64,000 nt of DNA, from contig CAVJCT010000017.1 of NCBI GenBank assembly GCA_963648205.1, forward strand, positions 1 to 64,000, given 5' to 3'. This stretch comes from UBA1181 sp963648205 (GTDB taxonomy: Bacteria > Bacteroidota > Bacteroidia > Bacteroidales > Paludibacteraceae). Below are positions 7,834-16,591 of this stretch, piece after piece. Positions within the stretch are counted from its first letter, which is position 1. Each line of letters begins with the position of its first letter. The position numbers were made by a program, and so were the translations under genes. Under the pieces are notes generated by a model. It did not search any database, was not told the DNA's origin, and worked only from the letters and a program-made list of their open reading frames with translations.

Positions 7834-9042
7834 TTATACCTCTATCTCGCCCGACATCAGTTTCGGGAGAAGACGGTCGCGAGACTCTGTGAGGAGGGCG
7901 AGTTGACGGGAGAGGTTGAGGATTTGATCCCTTATTATGTTAGATGCCTTATTATACTTATTCATTAGCATTTTATCTGGAACATTTATAAAAACTTGGT
8001 CGAGTTTGTTTCTCTGAATATGTTTCATTGTAGAGCCAGTTGTAAGGTTCGAAAACTCTTCGATGCTTTTTGAAATGGTTTGAAGAAGAAATTCACGTCC
8101 AATATTATGTGCTGGTGTGACTTTGAAAAGATGTTGATTCAACCATCCATCTTCACCGCTCCAAATTTTGACCATAAGTGTTGCCGACCATGAAAACAAT
8201 AAATCTCCTGCTTTCACAAGATATTTGCTTGGCACTCTTTCGCCATTATTTCGTGGAGTATCCTTAGTAACTCCATTGCCCATTTCTTTGATTTTTATAA
8301 TCGGTTTCCCCGAATTCTGCCAATCTGATGGTTTGAACGCAAATCCATTAAGGTAAGTTCCTATTTGTGAAACACATTTCTTCTCCCATCCCTCAGGCAC
8401 TCCATCGATGACTTTTACGTTTTCGTGTCCGGGGAAGTGGAGGTCGACGAACCATTCCTTGTAGAGGCGTTGGGCGGCTTCCTCTAAAAGGGTTATTTGG
8501 CGGTGGTAGTTGGCGATCAAGGTGTCATAGGCAGAAAGTATGGATGCAATTTTCTTTTGTGTGGCGAGTGGGGGAAGAGTAATTTCTATATTATAAATTT
8601 TACTCGGAGATGTATGGTGTACTGTCGCTCCCGTTGATGTGTTTGCAACAGCTTTTTGATATTCACGTGTTTGCATAACCAAGCATAGAAACGCTTTATC
8701 ACAAGAACCTTCTCTGACATTAACCAATCCAATCCGTTGATTATGTAAATAAATCCTTGAAATAGATTTTGGAACTATCGCAGAATAGCCAAGAGTATCA
8801 ATTGTTTTACTTAAGTCGGTCATTGTAACAATCAAATCTCCTGCTTTTAGTATGTAATCTTCCGGTATTTCGCCATTATAAAACTTGCATTTTGTTTGTT
8901 GGAATCCTCCTCCTATACGAAAATTGCCAGGTGTAACTAAGACTTTTCCGTTGTCTTCTTGTACAATATGTTCTCCAGAAAATGCATATCCATGTTTTAT
9001 GGCGATGATTTCTCCCAGTTTTACTTTCTTCCACTCCGTCAT
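7834..9042 (-). CDS. hsdS: type I restriction enzyme, specificity subunit
   Basis: A 402-residue S subunit with the usual two halves. TRD1 (about 1-150) is followed by the central conserved helix region (ITLPPLATQKKIASILSAYD, then about 30 residues to LYKEWFVDL). TRD2 (about 210-340) ends in a matching C-terminal helix (ILNLSRQLALLTESRDRLLPKLMSGEIEV). Each TRD recognises half of a bipartite site. The site cannot be read from the sequence. The gene lies 28 bp after hsdM. Both TRDs look more AT-rich than the flanking hsd genes, as expected for exchanged recognition domains. Confidence 0.95.
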   Translation of the reverse strand: MTEWKKVKLGEIIAIKHGYAFSGEHIVQEDNGKVLVTPGNFRIGGGFQQTKCKFYNGEIPEDYILKAGDLIVTMTDLSKTIDTLGYSAIVPKSISRIYLHNQRIGLVNVREGSCDKAFLCLVMQTREYQKAVANTSTGATVHHTSPSKIYNIEITLPPLATQKKIASILSAYDTLIANYHRQITLLEEAAQRLYKEWFVDLHFPGHENVKVIDGVPEGWEKKCVSQIGTYLNGFAFKPSDWQNSGKPIIKIKEMGNGVTKDTPRNNGERVPSKYLVKAGDLLFSWSATLMVKIWSGEDGWLNQHLFKVTPAHNIGREFLLQTISKSIEEFSNLTTGSTMKHIQRNKLDQVFINVPDKMLMNKYNKASNIIRDQILNLSRQLALLTESRDRLLPKLMSGEIEV

Positions 9043-9070
9043 TTCTCGCCTCCTTTCTTTCTGTGAGATT

Positions 9071-10981
9071 TCATTTTATGCCCTCCCAACTCTTTTGTAT
9101 TTCATTCATCAGTGCATTGGCCTCGGTGTTGAGGCGTGCCAGCTCAGCGTGAATTTCGTTCATGCGCTCGTAGAAGTCTACGCCGTCGTCTTTCGTCTCC
9201 GTAACGCCAACGTAGGCACCTGGGGTGAGGGAGTAGTTCTTCTCGGCGATCTCTGCCCTTGTGGCAATCTTGCAGAGTCCTGCCACGTCTTGGTAGTTGC
9301 CCTCAAATCCGAATTTCTCGGTGAGCCAGATTGCTTCTTTTGCCATCTGTACGGCTTCGTCGGTCTCCTTCAATGAGGTTTCGGCTTCTGCAATGGCAGT
9401 TTTCAGTTTGTTCTTCTCCTCTTTTGTTTTCTTCGTCTTTGTGTCTTTGAGTTCCGCTTGCAGGGCTTTTATCTGCTCTTTCAGTGCGAGAGCCACGTTG
9501 TCGAAGAGCGAGAGAGCCTGAGGAAAGCGGTCTGAGGTATCGACAGATGGTTTTTTGAGGTCCTTCACCAGATCCGCATGATCGGTGTTGTATGTCTCGA
9601 CAGCCGACCAATAGTCTGCCACGAGTCTCTTGTATTTCTCAATTTCGCCCCGATAGAGCCATACGATGGCGTTGAGGTTTTTCAACTGCCAGTCTGTCCA
9701 CTCGTTGAGGGTGCGGTCTACCACGGTGTAGTAGTTTCGGGCATCGATGAAAAGCACTTTGTCTTTCAGTTCCTCGCTTTTCCCCTTGTTGAAGAACCAG
9801 AGCGAGCAAGGGAGTGAGAGGGTGTAGAAGAAATTGTTTCCGACGGAGACCATCACGTCCACATCGCCCGTCAAGACGAGTTTCTCGCGGATGTCGCGGT
9901 CTTTGTTGCTACTGTCTGTGGCAGAAGAAGCCATGACAAAGCCAGCGCGACCTTTCTCGTTGAGGTAGGCGTGGAAGTAGGAGATCCAGAGGTAGTTGGC
10001 GTTACCGAAGCATTTTGTCTTTGGGTTGCTGGCTGGCAAGCCGAATGGCAAACGGCCTGCTTTTTCACAGGTCTCTTTTTCTACCATGTCGACGTTGAAA
10101 GGAGGGTTTGCCATCACATAGTCGCATTTGCCAGCGAGGTTGTGTGCGTCGTGGTAGAAGGTGTTGGCTTCGTCGCCCGACTTCACCTTGCCTGGCAAGC
10201 CGTGTACAGCCATGTTCATCTTACAGAGTTGGGCGTTGTAGGCCACTTTCTCCTGCCCATAGAAGGTGAAGGAGTTGACAGCGTTTCCGCCGGCCTTCTC
10301 GACAAAGTCGCCTGTCTGCACGAACATACCGCCCGAACCGCAGGCAGGGTCTAAAACGATGCCATTTTGAGGTTCTATGATGTTGACGATCATCTTCACC
10401 AATGATTTAGGGGTGAAGAAAACCCCGTCGTCGCTCGCTACGTTTTTAGCGAACTTGTTGAGAAAATATTCGTAGATACGGCCGATGATGTCTCCACCCA
10501 CTTCGTCGATGTCACCGTTGTTGAAGATTCGCAACAGCTCGTCGAGAAGTTTGTCAGAAAATTTGTTGTAGTCTTTAGGCAGGATGCCGGCGAGTTCTGG
10601 TTTTTCTTTCTCAATGAGGTTCATAGCGTTGTTCACCATTTCGGCGCGGCTTTTCATTGGATTTCCGTCTATGTCTTTGATTTCCGTCTCATTGGGCTTT
10701 GCGTTACAGACGAACTCGTATTGCGCCTCTGGGGGTAGGAAGATGGCTGATTTAGAGGTGAAATCGGAGGCGTCGATTTCTCTTGTTACTCCGTTACGTT
10801 TCGGAAGAGAGGCTTTGATTTCCGCCTCCACTTTTTTGTAACGAGAGTAAGCGTAGCGTAGGAAAATCAATCCTAACACGGGCATGCAATACTCGTTGGA
10901 AGTAAGTTTCGAGTTACTTCTAAGTGTGTCGGCTGATGTCCAGAGGTTAGCCTCCAATTTCTTTATTTTGCTATTATCCAT
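9071..10981 (-). CDS. hsdM: type I restriction enzyme, N6-adenine methylase subunit
   Basis: A 636-residue HsdM. The N-terminal helical HsdM_N domain (about 5-150) precedes the N6-adenine methylase core, with SAM-binding motif I DPACGSGGMF (211-220) and catalytic motif IV NPPF (292-295). A long charged helical segment (about 490-570, KDTKTKKTKEEKNKLK) follows, longer than in the compact enterobacterial HsdM and typical of the larger M subunits of this branch. It methylates adenine in each half of the HsdS target. It is first in the operon, with a TATATTTG -7 box about 105 bp upstream. Confidence 0.95.
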   Translation of the reverse strand: MDNSKIKKLEANLWTSADTLRSNSKLTSNEYCMPVLGLIFLRYAYSRYKKVEAEIKASLPKRNGVTREIDASDFTSKSAIFLPPEAQYEFVCNAKPNETEIKDIDGNPMKSRAEMVNNAMNLIEKEKPELAGILPKDYNKFSDKLLDELLRIFNNGDIDEVGGDIIGRIYEYFLNKFAKNVASDDGVFFTPKSLVKMIVNIIEPQNGIVLDPACGSGGMFVQTGDFVEKAGGNAVNSFTFYGQEKVAYNAQLCKMNMAVHGLPGKVKSGDEANTFYHDAHNLAGKCDYVMANPPFNVDMVEKETCEKAGRLPFGLPASNPKTKCFGNANYLWISYFHAYLNEKGRAGFVMASSATDSSNKDRDIREKLVLTGDVDVMVSVGNNFFYTLSLPCSLWFFNKGKSEELKDKVLFIDARNYYTVVDRTLNEWTDWQLKNLNAIVWLYRGEIEKYKRLVADYWSAVETYNTDHADLVKDLKKPSVDTSDRFPQALSLFDNVALALKEQIKALQAELKDTKTKKTKEEKNKLKTAIAEAETSLKETDEAVQMAKEAIWLTEKFGFEGNYQDVAGLCKIATRAEIAEKNYSLTPGAYVGVTETKDDGVDFYERMNEIHAELARLNTEANALMNEIQKSWEGIK

Positions 10982-11085
10982 AATCCTAAAAACATTCTTA
11001 TAATCAAGTACAGGTCGATTTAAGAATTACTAATAGGAATTAAATTCCATAATAATGCTCAAAGTCAAGGATAGATTGTTGGTTA

Positions 11086-11093
11086 CAAATATA
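11086..11093 (-). promoter_or_regulatory. -7 box of hsdMSR operon
   Basis: TATATTTG on the minus strand, with start predicted near 11079 and a leader of about 98 nt. An 8-bp inverted repeat, ATTTGACA/TGTCAAAT (11143-11167), lies upstream and could be an operator. Confidence 0.5.
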
Positions 11094-11142
11094 GCAATTT
11101 AAAGACAAAGTTTTATCAATAAGTCTTGTTTCACCTCAGTCA

Positions 11143-11167
11143 ATTTGACAAATACTGTCTGTCAAAT
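11143..11167. repeat. 8-bp inverted repeat
   Basis: ATTTGACA (11143-11150) and TGTCAAAT (11160-11167) are separated by 9 bp, about 50 bp upstream of the hsdM -7 box. The size and position suit a dimeric regulator, but no regulator gene is adjacent. Confidence 0.5.
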
Positions 11168-11168
11168 A

Positions 11169-11323
11169 TCATTCCTCGTACCCTATCCTTTCTTTGGCTT
11201 CAGCTAAAGATTTCTGAATTTGTTGCATAAGTTCATGGGGAGGATATCCTTCAGCCCTGCAAACTCAAGGAAGTATGGACTTTTGAAAACGATGTCGGGT
11301 GACAATTTGTTGTCGTCTCGCAA
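11169..11323 (-). pseudogene. remnant of a DUF1016 (YhcG)-like PD-(D/E)XK gene
   Basis: One minus-strand frame (11323 to 11204) reads LSPDIVFKSPYFLEFAGLKD, very close to the conserved xxDPYxLEFLGL segment of DUF1016/YhcG proteins as I know them. It stops after 39 codons with no start. An overlapping frame continues as YPPHELMQQIQKSLAEAKER to a stop at 11169-11171. These are probably decayed pieces of a gene once upstream of hsdM, where DUF1016 genes are often found in restriction islands. The family assignment rests on one short motif. Confidence 0.5.
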
Positions 11324-11471
11324 TTAGAAAATGAGACCACGACAATTGTGTCGCCAGTGGTGTCACAATTTGTTCGTCTGAAAATCTCTGAGCGGACTTC
11401 ATCATCATTTAGGGCGAAAGTTTTATTGGCATTTACTTGATTGGGTTGAATAAAAGCACTACATTTACGAC

Positions 11472-11702
11472 ATGCCTACAGTATTTATATTTTTCGGGTT
11501 TAGATTTATGTTTTATTCTAATGATCATACTCCAGTTCATGTTCATATCATAAAGGATGGAAATGAGGCGAAATACAATGTTTCTCCGATGGAACAGGTG
11601 TATAATCATGGATTCAAAAAACAGGATATTGCACTGATAGAATCAGTCATTTCAGAAAATAGAGAAATAATCATCGAAAGATGGAATGAGTATTTTAAAT
11701 GA
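11472..11702 (+). CDS. DUF4160 domain protein
   Basis: A 76-residue protein with the DUF4160 signature: FFGFRFMFYSNDHTPVHVHI (the HxPxHxH core) followed by an acidic/basic region ending ERWNEYFK. Proteins of this family are small, cytoplasmic and usually encoded next to a DUF2442 gene, as here, where the next start is 6 bp downstream. The pairing and size resemble a toxin-antitoxin module, but I know of no firm activity for either partner. A weak TACATTTA box lies about 10 bp before the ATG. Confidence 0.85.
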   Translation: MPTVFIFFGFRFMFYSNDHTPVHVHIIKDGNEAKYNVSPMEQVYNHGFKKQDIALIESVISENREIIIERWNEYFK

Positions 11703-11708
11703 ATAGTT

Positions 11709-11975
11709 ATGGAGCGATATCGGGTAAGCAAAGTTTGGGTGGATGATGCTTTTGTTTGGGCTGAAACCACTAATGGTTGGAAGGCGAAATATCCGTTTAG
11801 CCGTTGGAGACGTCTTGCTGATGCTTCGGATGGGCAACGGAAGTGTTTCTTTTTGAGCCGATATGGTATTCACTGGCCAGAGATAGATGAGGATCTGAGT
11901 TTTGAAGGTCTCTTCTCTGATGCTGGCTATTGCAAAGATACCGATGGCGAAGACGCTGTGTATTATCAAGGTTAA
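11709..11975 (+). CDS. DUF2442 domain protein
   Basis: An 88-residue protein with the DUF2442 pattern: VWVDDAFVWAETTNGWKAKYPFSRWRRLADASDGQRKCFFLSRYGIHWPEIDEDLSFEGL, ending the domain at the W-x-x-L/I-DEDLS motif. Such proteins are strongly linked to DUF4160 neighbours and probably bind nucleic acid or the partner protein. It is translationally coupled to the preceding gene (6-bp gap). The pair sits between a restriction system and an ATPase gene, in keeping with an accessory island. Confidence 0.85.
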   Translation: MERYRVSKVWVDDAFVWAETTNGWKAKYPFSRWRRLADASDGQRKCFFLSRYGIHWPEIDEDLSFEGLFSDAGYCKDTDGEDAVYYQG

Positions 11976-12055
11976 GGTTTATATATTAGTATTACCCTAT
12001 CCTTTAGTCCTTTTGAAAACTGTCTGAAAATCAAGCAGATATATTATATTGATTC

Positions 12056-12108
12056 ATTATTAGTGGGCGAAACTTGATAAAAAACTTCAACTTTCGCCCA
12101 CTAATAAT
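12056..12108. repeat. long perfect hairpin upstream of DUF234 ATPase
   Basis: ATTATTAGTGGGCGAAA (12056-12072) has its exact complement at 12092-12108, giving a 17-bp stem with a 19-nt loop that can extend by TTGA/TCAA. There is no U-tract, so this is not a standard terminator. It ends 22 bp before a TATATTTC -7-like box at 12131. Confidence 0.9.
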
Positions 12109-12161
12109 TGCATCGTTCAGATTTAAACTTTATATTTCCAGACGATTTAATGAAATGGAAT

Positions 12162-13580
12162 ATGAATGTTATCGGTCGTAGAGAAGAGTTGCAATTATTG
12201 GACGAATACATGCAATCAGGGAGAGCAGAGTTTGTCGCCTTGTATGGTCGTCGTCGTATCGGGAAGACCTTTCTTATAGAGGAATATTTCGAGCATCGTT
12301 TTTCCTTTAATGTAACGGGGGTGATAGATGGCAGTCGTGCTGATCAGATGGAGGTTTTTTTCTTGGCATTGCAAGATATTGGTTATGTAGGAAAACGTCC
12401 CAAAACTTGGATGGAAGCATTTTCAATTTTGGGAAATCAATTAGAGCCTAAGTTATCCCAAAAACGATGTGTGCTTTTCATTGATGAGTTGCCGTGCTTT
12501 GAAACGCACAAGTCGGGATTTATTCAAGCGTTCGGGCATTTTTGGAATAGTTGGTGTCAGAAGCATAATGAAGTGATGCTTGTAGTCTGTGGTAGTGCAA
12601 CAACGTGGATGGTAAAGAATCTGATCGATAATCATGGGGGACTGCACAATCGTATCACGCACGAGATGCACTTAAGTCCGTTCTCTCTATGCGAAACGGA
12701 GCAACTGCTTCAAAAAAACGGATGTAAATGGGATAGACTTTCTATCTTGCAGGCTTATATGATGCTTGGAGGAATTCCGTATTACCTGAATATGATACGT
12801 AAGGGCGAGAGTGTGTCGCAAATGGCAGATAGGCTTTTTTTTGCAAAGAATGCAGAGATGCATCGAGAGTATGAACGTTTGTTCGCCTCACTGTTTAAAA
12901 ATCCGGCACCTTATTTGGAGATAATCCGCGTTCTATCGAAATGCAAGCAGGGAGCTTCACGCGAAGAGATAAACCAAGCAATGAATAAATGTGATAATGG
13001 ACATTTGACGGAATATCTGACGAATTTGCAGAATTGTGACTTCTTGCGTTACTATTATGTTCGAACAAAGAAAGTGAAGAAGAACGAGGGTTTGTATCAG
13101 TTGGTGGATTTCTTTAGTATTTTCCATAACACTTTCCTTGTGCGTCCAATCACTGACGAACACTTTTGGAGCCATAACTTGAAGTCGTCAACTGTCAATA
13201 CCTGGAATGGTTTGGCGTTTGAGCGTGTTTGTATGGCGCATATTCCTCAGATAAAGAAGTCTTTGGGTATTCAGCAAATAGGTACGCAGTATTACTCGTG
13301 GCGTAGCAAGGAAAGTGAGAATGGTGCGCAAATCGACTTGCTGATAGAGCGTGCAGATCGTGTGATTAACCTCTGTGAGGTGAAGTATAGTGTCTATCCA
13401 TACGCTTTGGATAAGGCTGAAAGTCTGAAAATTCGCACACGCATTGGCGATTTCGTTGCTGAAACAGGAAGCTCAGAGAGCATTTTTGCTACCCTCATTA
13501 CTACATACGGTCTCCGTGCGAGTGAAAACAATTCTATCATCCAATCGGTTGTTACTATGGACGACTTGTTTGGAGAATAG
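12162..13580 (+). CDS. ATPase_2 / DUF234 ATPase with nuclease-like C-terminus
   Basis: A protein of 472 residues. Walker A GRRRIGKT (29-36), Walker B LFIDELP, then sensor VVCGSATTWM. A winged-helix segment (GASREEINQAMNK...LTEYLTNLQNCDFLRYY) suggests DNA binding. The DUF234 C-terminus carries GAQIDLLI and INLCEVK, a D...ExK pattern of restriction-endonuclease-like folds. The start at 12162 is chosen because its paralogue (37658) begins with the same (M)xxIVGRxxEL and because the -7-like box at 12131 predicts a start of transcription near 12145; an alternative ATG is at 12150. The two paralogues share domain order but differ widely in sequence. The role is unknown, possibly defence-related. 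Confidence 0.88.
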   Translation: MNVIGRREELQLLDEYMQSGRAEFVALYGRRRIGKTFLIEEYFEHRFSFNVTGVIDGSRADQMEVFFLALQDIGYVGKRPKTWMEAFSILGNQLEPKLSQKRCVLFIDELPCFETHKSGFIQAFGHFWNSWCQKHNEVMLVVCGSATTWMVKNLIDNHGGLHNRITHEMHLSPFSLCETEQLLQKNGCKWDRLSILQAYMMLGGIPYYLNMIRKGESVSQMADRLFFAKNAEMHREYERLFASLFKNPAPYLEIIRVLSKCKQGASREEINQAMNKCDNGHLTEYLTNLQNCDFLRYYYVRTKKVKKNEGLYQLVDFFSIFHNTFLVRPITDEHFWSHNLKSSTVNTWNGLAFERVCMAHIPQIKKSLGIQQIGTQYYSWRSKESENGAQIDLLIERADRVINLCEVKYSVYPYALDKAESLKIRTRIGDFVAETGSSESIFATLITTYGLRASENNSIIQSVVTMDDLFGE

Positions 13581-13632
13581 TGAAACAAGTTGTGGTTGTA
13601 GGATAGTGGAGAATCATAATTGAAGCATAATA

Positions 13633-13667
13633 AAGGAGGTCAACTTCAAAAGTCGACCTCCTTCATT
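13633..13667. terminator. bidirectional terminator
   Basis: AAGGAGGTC (13633-13641) pairs with GACCTCCTT (13655-13663), with additional inner AACTT/AAGT pairing. It lies between convergent genes and has flanking A/T runs. Confidence 0.85.
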
Positions 13668-13684
13668 TTGTTATAATCAGTCTC

Positions 13685-16405
13685 TTATTTTACGAGTAAC
13701 CTAAAGGTTTCGTTTTGGTCTGCTGTTTTGGCTTGCAGGATGTAGAATCCTGTGTTGAGGCTTCCACGCTCGATTTTGATGCCTTGCTCGGCGTTGGTGC
13801 CGGATGACTTGCCACTCATCAGCAGGTTGCCGTTCGTGCTGTAGATCGCCCACTCAACGTCGGCGTTGGTGTTGTCGACATAGAGTTGGGTGCTTTCGAT
13901 CATCGGATTTGGGGCAACGTAGGTTCTGTCGATAGCAACGTTCTGCACGCTGGTTGGGTCGTATTCCACAATCTCGATATAGCCTGTGCGCACAGAGTCG
14001 GTGATGCCGCCAACTGTTGTTACTGCGTATTCGTATTTGCCTAAGTTATCCTTCGCGTATCCTGTGAAGTAGACGGTCTTGGCATCGTTGTCCACTGTGG
14101 CTGTTACACCGTTTGGCAAGCCTGTTACGGTTACGGTGGTGGCATTCTTCCAAGCGAATTTAAAGTCGACAATGGCACTGTCTTGGTAGACGGTTTGCTT
14201 GCTCGAGCCTGCTCCTTGCTTGATGATCTCGGCAGGGTCGGTGTAGGCGATGGTGATTGAACCTGACTTCGTGGCTTCTGGCTCGTTACCGGTTGTCGTA
14301 ACGGTGAATTTGTAGGTTCCTGGCTCGGCAGTTGGCGTACCAGAGATAGATACTCGTTTAGAAGTGTAGTCGATGGTGTAGTTGACACCCTCAGGCAATC
14401 CTGTTACGGTTACGCCGTCTGCATTCTCCCAAACGTATGAGAAGTCGACGATGGCGTTACCCTTATTGATGGTTTGGTTGCTCGAGCCTGCGCCGTTTTT
14501 AGTGAGGGTTGGCACTTTGTTGAGGTTCCTGTAATATTCCAGCGGACTATAGCCTAAGTAAGGTGTCTGGTTGTAACCGCAGTTTTGCCAAGCCACTGCC
14601 ATATCGTAGGTGTGGTCGTCGCGAAGCCAAGGCAGTTTGTAAGGACTCTCGATGGTCGACGTGTAGATGCAGAGATATTGTGTGCCATTATCGTCTGCAC
14701 CCCAGTAGACTACCTCTTCACGCCAGTCGCCGTAGAGGTCGGCTTGCAAGCAGGCGTTGTTTTTAGAGGAGTTGTTGGTGGTTGCATATCTATCACTGAC
14801 CTTAGAATTCCAGAAAGTGATTGTTCGACCCCACGAGTGGTTCACGTTGTCCCACTTGTCCACGTGTTGGCGGTCGTGATACTCTTCGAGCAAGTCGCCA
14901 TCCCAGTAGATGCGCATGTTGAGCGAACTGCTGTTGGTAGTGCCGACGTGCCAAGGAGCAATCGAATCTCCTTTGCTGCTAAACATATTCGTGTAGGAGA
15001 TGATCATATATTCGGAGCCACTGTAGGTAGAGTCGCAATCCAAAATCAATCCACGACCCACATCACCAGAGGTTACGGGTGCGCTCGACAATACTTTACC
15101 TGTTTTAGCGTCCAAGATAGCGCAGTCGTATGCTTGACCGTCCTCTTTGATGAAGAAATACTCCATTCCATCGTTGTCGGGTCTGAACTCGCCCAAGGCT
15201 GTTACGTCGCCGTGTCCGTTTTCAGCACGCCAGAGAACGCTTCCGTCGTGGTCGAGACAAGCCCCACCCACGATGATCTCGTCGAATCCGTCGCCATCGA
15301 CATCGCCACAGGTGATACTGTGTGCGCCTTTGCCGTAGATGCCTTCACCTACCTTGTCGGAAGTATGTTTCCAGAGGTTGGTGAGGTTCTTACCGTCCCA
15401 AGTGTAGGCGGCAGCGTATGAATAGGTGTAGATACCGCGAGTGGTAACGGCGCATGGTTTAGCCTTGCCGTTCACGTTGAGGAATGCTACGCAACCCTTG
15501 AACCAGTTGCCACGGTGACCGTAGGTGTTGGTGTCTTTGGTGCCGCTTGGATTCCAGTTGGATTGAATGTTGAAGTAGGGCCAATAGTCGATAGTTGCCA
15601 ATTCTCTACCTGTTACACCGTCGAAGCAGGTAATCCACTCTTTACCGCCGTCGGTGATGACGTTAGAAGAGTTGACTGAGGAGGCTGTGTGGTCTGCACC
15701 AGCAGCTGCACCTTTCGAGAGGTAGTTGCCCGTTGCATCTTTCGCACCTTGTGCAGTTTTCACGATCAATTCGCCCTTGCCGTCGCCATCAAAATCGTAG
15801 CAGAGGAAGACGAAACGGCAACCGCCCAACACGTTGGGTCCGAGGTTGATCTCCCACAATTTTGTGCCATCTAATTTGTAGCAAGCCAATACAGGAGGGG
15901 CAGTTGGCGCACATGTGGCGCCGATACCACCTTGGAATCCCACGATGATCTCTTGCTCGCCGTCGCCATCCATATCGTAGGCAGAGCAGTCGTTCGGACT
16001 GTAAGAGAGTTCCGTGCCATTCAAAGTATAGTTGGCTGGCGTGTCCAATTTGATATGATGGTAGAATTTCGCATCGCATTTAACGCCCTCTTGCGAATCT
16101 ATTTTGTTTCCGTTCTTGTCGTACACCTCGAGCGAGAAGGTGGATGACGCGTACTTCGTTTCGAGTGTAACGTTCGTACGGTCGGTGAGGGTGCTGACGA
16201 GGTTGCCGTCAGCATAGAGTTTGTAGGTGGTTGATTTTGGAGCGTCGGTGGCACGCATACGCCAGCTGACGAACACTCCGTTTGCTTTCTCATTGTAAGA
16301 GGCCCACAGTCCGCGCGATTTATCGGCAGAGTAGGCGTCCGTCGCACTCATGAGTGACAGTAACAATGCCACGATGATAGTCGATATGTAGAAAAAGTGT
16401 TTCAT
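13685..16405 (-). CDS. PL11 rhamnogalacturonan lyase with T9SS sorting domain
   Basis: About 906 residues from the start at 16405, chosen because a good signal peptide begins there. The PL11 body is a beta-propeller with Ca-binding DxDxDG loops (YDMDGDGEQEI, YDFDGDGKGEL, GDVDGDGFDEI) and the family motifs GNWFKG, RIYWDGDLLEEYHD and ADLYGDWREEVV. Such enzymes cleave the rhamnogalacturonan I backbone by beta-elimination. Two Ig-like repeats follow (each with GAGSSxQT..VDFxxxWxNA). A type A T9SS domain ends the protein (VAPNPMIESTQLYV...GFYILQA..ETFRLLVK), so it is exported by the type IX system and surface-bound or released. A homologue of the T9SS component PorZ is encoded at 29.9 kb. Confidence 0.92.
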   Translation of the reverse strand: MKHFFYISTIIVALLLSLMSATDAYSADKSRGLWASYNEKANGVFVSWRMRATDAPKSTTYKLYADGNLVSTLTDRTNVTLETKYASSTFSLEVYDKNGNKIDSQEGVKCDAKFYHHIKLDTPANYTLNGTELSYSPNDCSAYDMDGDGEQEIIVGFQGGIGATCAPTAPPVLACYKLDGTKLWEINLGPNVLGGCRFVFLCYDFDGDGKGELIVKTAQGAKDATGNYLSKGAAAGADHTASSVNSSNVITDGGKEWITCFDGVTGRELATIDYWPYFNIQSNWNPSGTKDTNTYGHRGNWFKGCVAFLNVNGKAKPCAVTTRGIYTYSYAAAYTWDGKNLTNLWKHTSDKVGEGIYGKGAHSITCGDVDGDGFDEIIVGGACLDHDGSVLWRAENGHGDVTALGEFRPDNDGMEYFFIKEDGQAYDCAILDAKTGKVLSSAPVTSGDVGRGLILDCDSTYSGSEYMIISYTNMFSSKGDSIAPWHVGTTNSSSLNMRIYWDGDLLEEYHDRQHVDKWDNVNHSWGRTITFWNSKVSDRYATTNNSSKNNACLQADLYGDWREEVVYWGADDNGTQYLCIYTSTIESPYKLPWLRDDHTYDMAVAWQNCGYNQTPYLGYSPLEYYRNLNKVPTLTKNGAGSSNQTINKGNAIVDFSYVWENADGVTVTGLPEGVNYTIDYTSKRVSISGTPTAEPGTYKFTVTTTGNEPEATKSGSITIAYTDPAEIIKQGAGSSKQTVYQDSAIVDFKFAWKNATTVTVTGLPNGVTATVDNDAKTVYFTGYAKDNLGKYEYAVTTVGGITDSVRTGYIEIVEYDPTSVQNVAIDRTYVAPNPMIESTQLYVDNTNADVEWAIYSTNGNLLMSGKSSGTNAEQGIKIERGSLNTGFYILQAKTADQNETFRLLVK

Positions 16406-16435
16406 GGTGTAATAGTTTTTTTTAACTTCTGAAAG

Positions 16436-16443
16436 CAAAACTA
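16436..16443 (-). promoter_or_regulatory. -7 box of PL11 lyase gene
   Basis: TAGTTTTG on the minus strand, about 30 bp upstream of the signal-peptide ATG at 16405. This supports 16405 over the upstream in-frame start at 16438, which would lie at the promoter. The -33 element is weak. Confidence 0.45.
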
Positions 16444-16591
16444 AGTATTAACAAGGACAATCCCTTGTAAAAAATGAGCAAAGTGGTTTCGTGGTTCGTG
16501 AAAAAGTTGTAATTTTTCGGCAGATTTAGGGCAGAAAAAATTTTTAACGGTTACGTTTCTCTTGAATGACATTGATTATTGTCTATGTGCT

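Noticed and set aside
6937..7968. Long plus-strand frame of 343 codons
   Set aside because: It lies antisense to hsdR and the hsdR-hsdS junction, with no recognisable domain, while hsdR in the other strand has all motifs intact.
12056..12108. Simple rho-independent terminator of the DUF4160/DUF2442 pair
   Set aside because: No U-tract on either strand next to the stem, and the stem is 80 bp past the last stop codon.
14585..15421. Plus-strand frame of 278 codons
   Set aside because: Antisense to the PL11 lyase, with no signal or domain; a product of strong codon bias on the coding strand.
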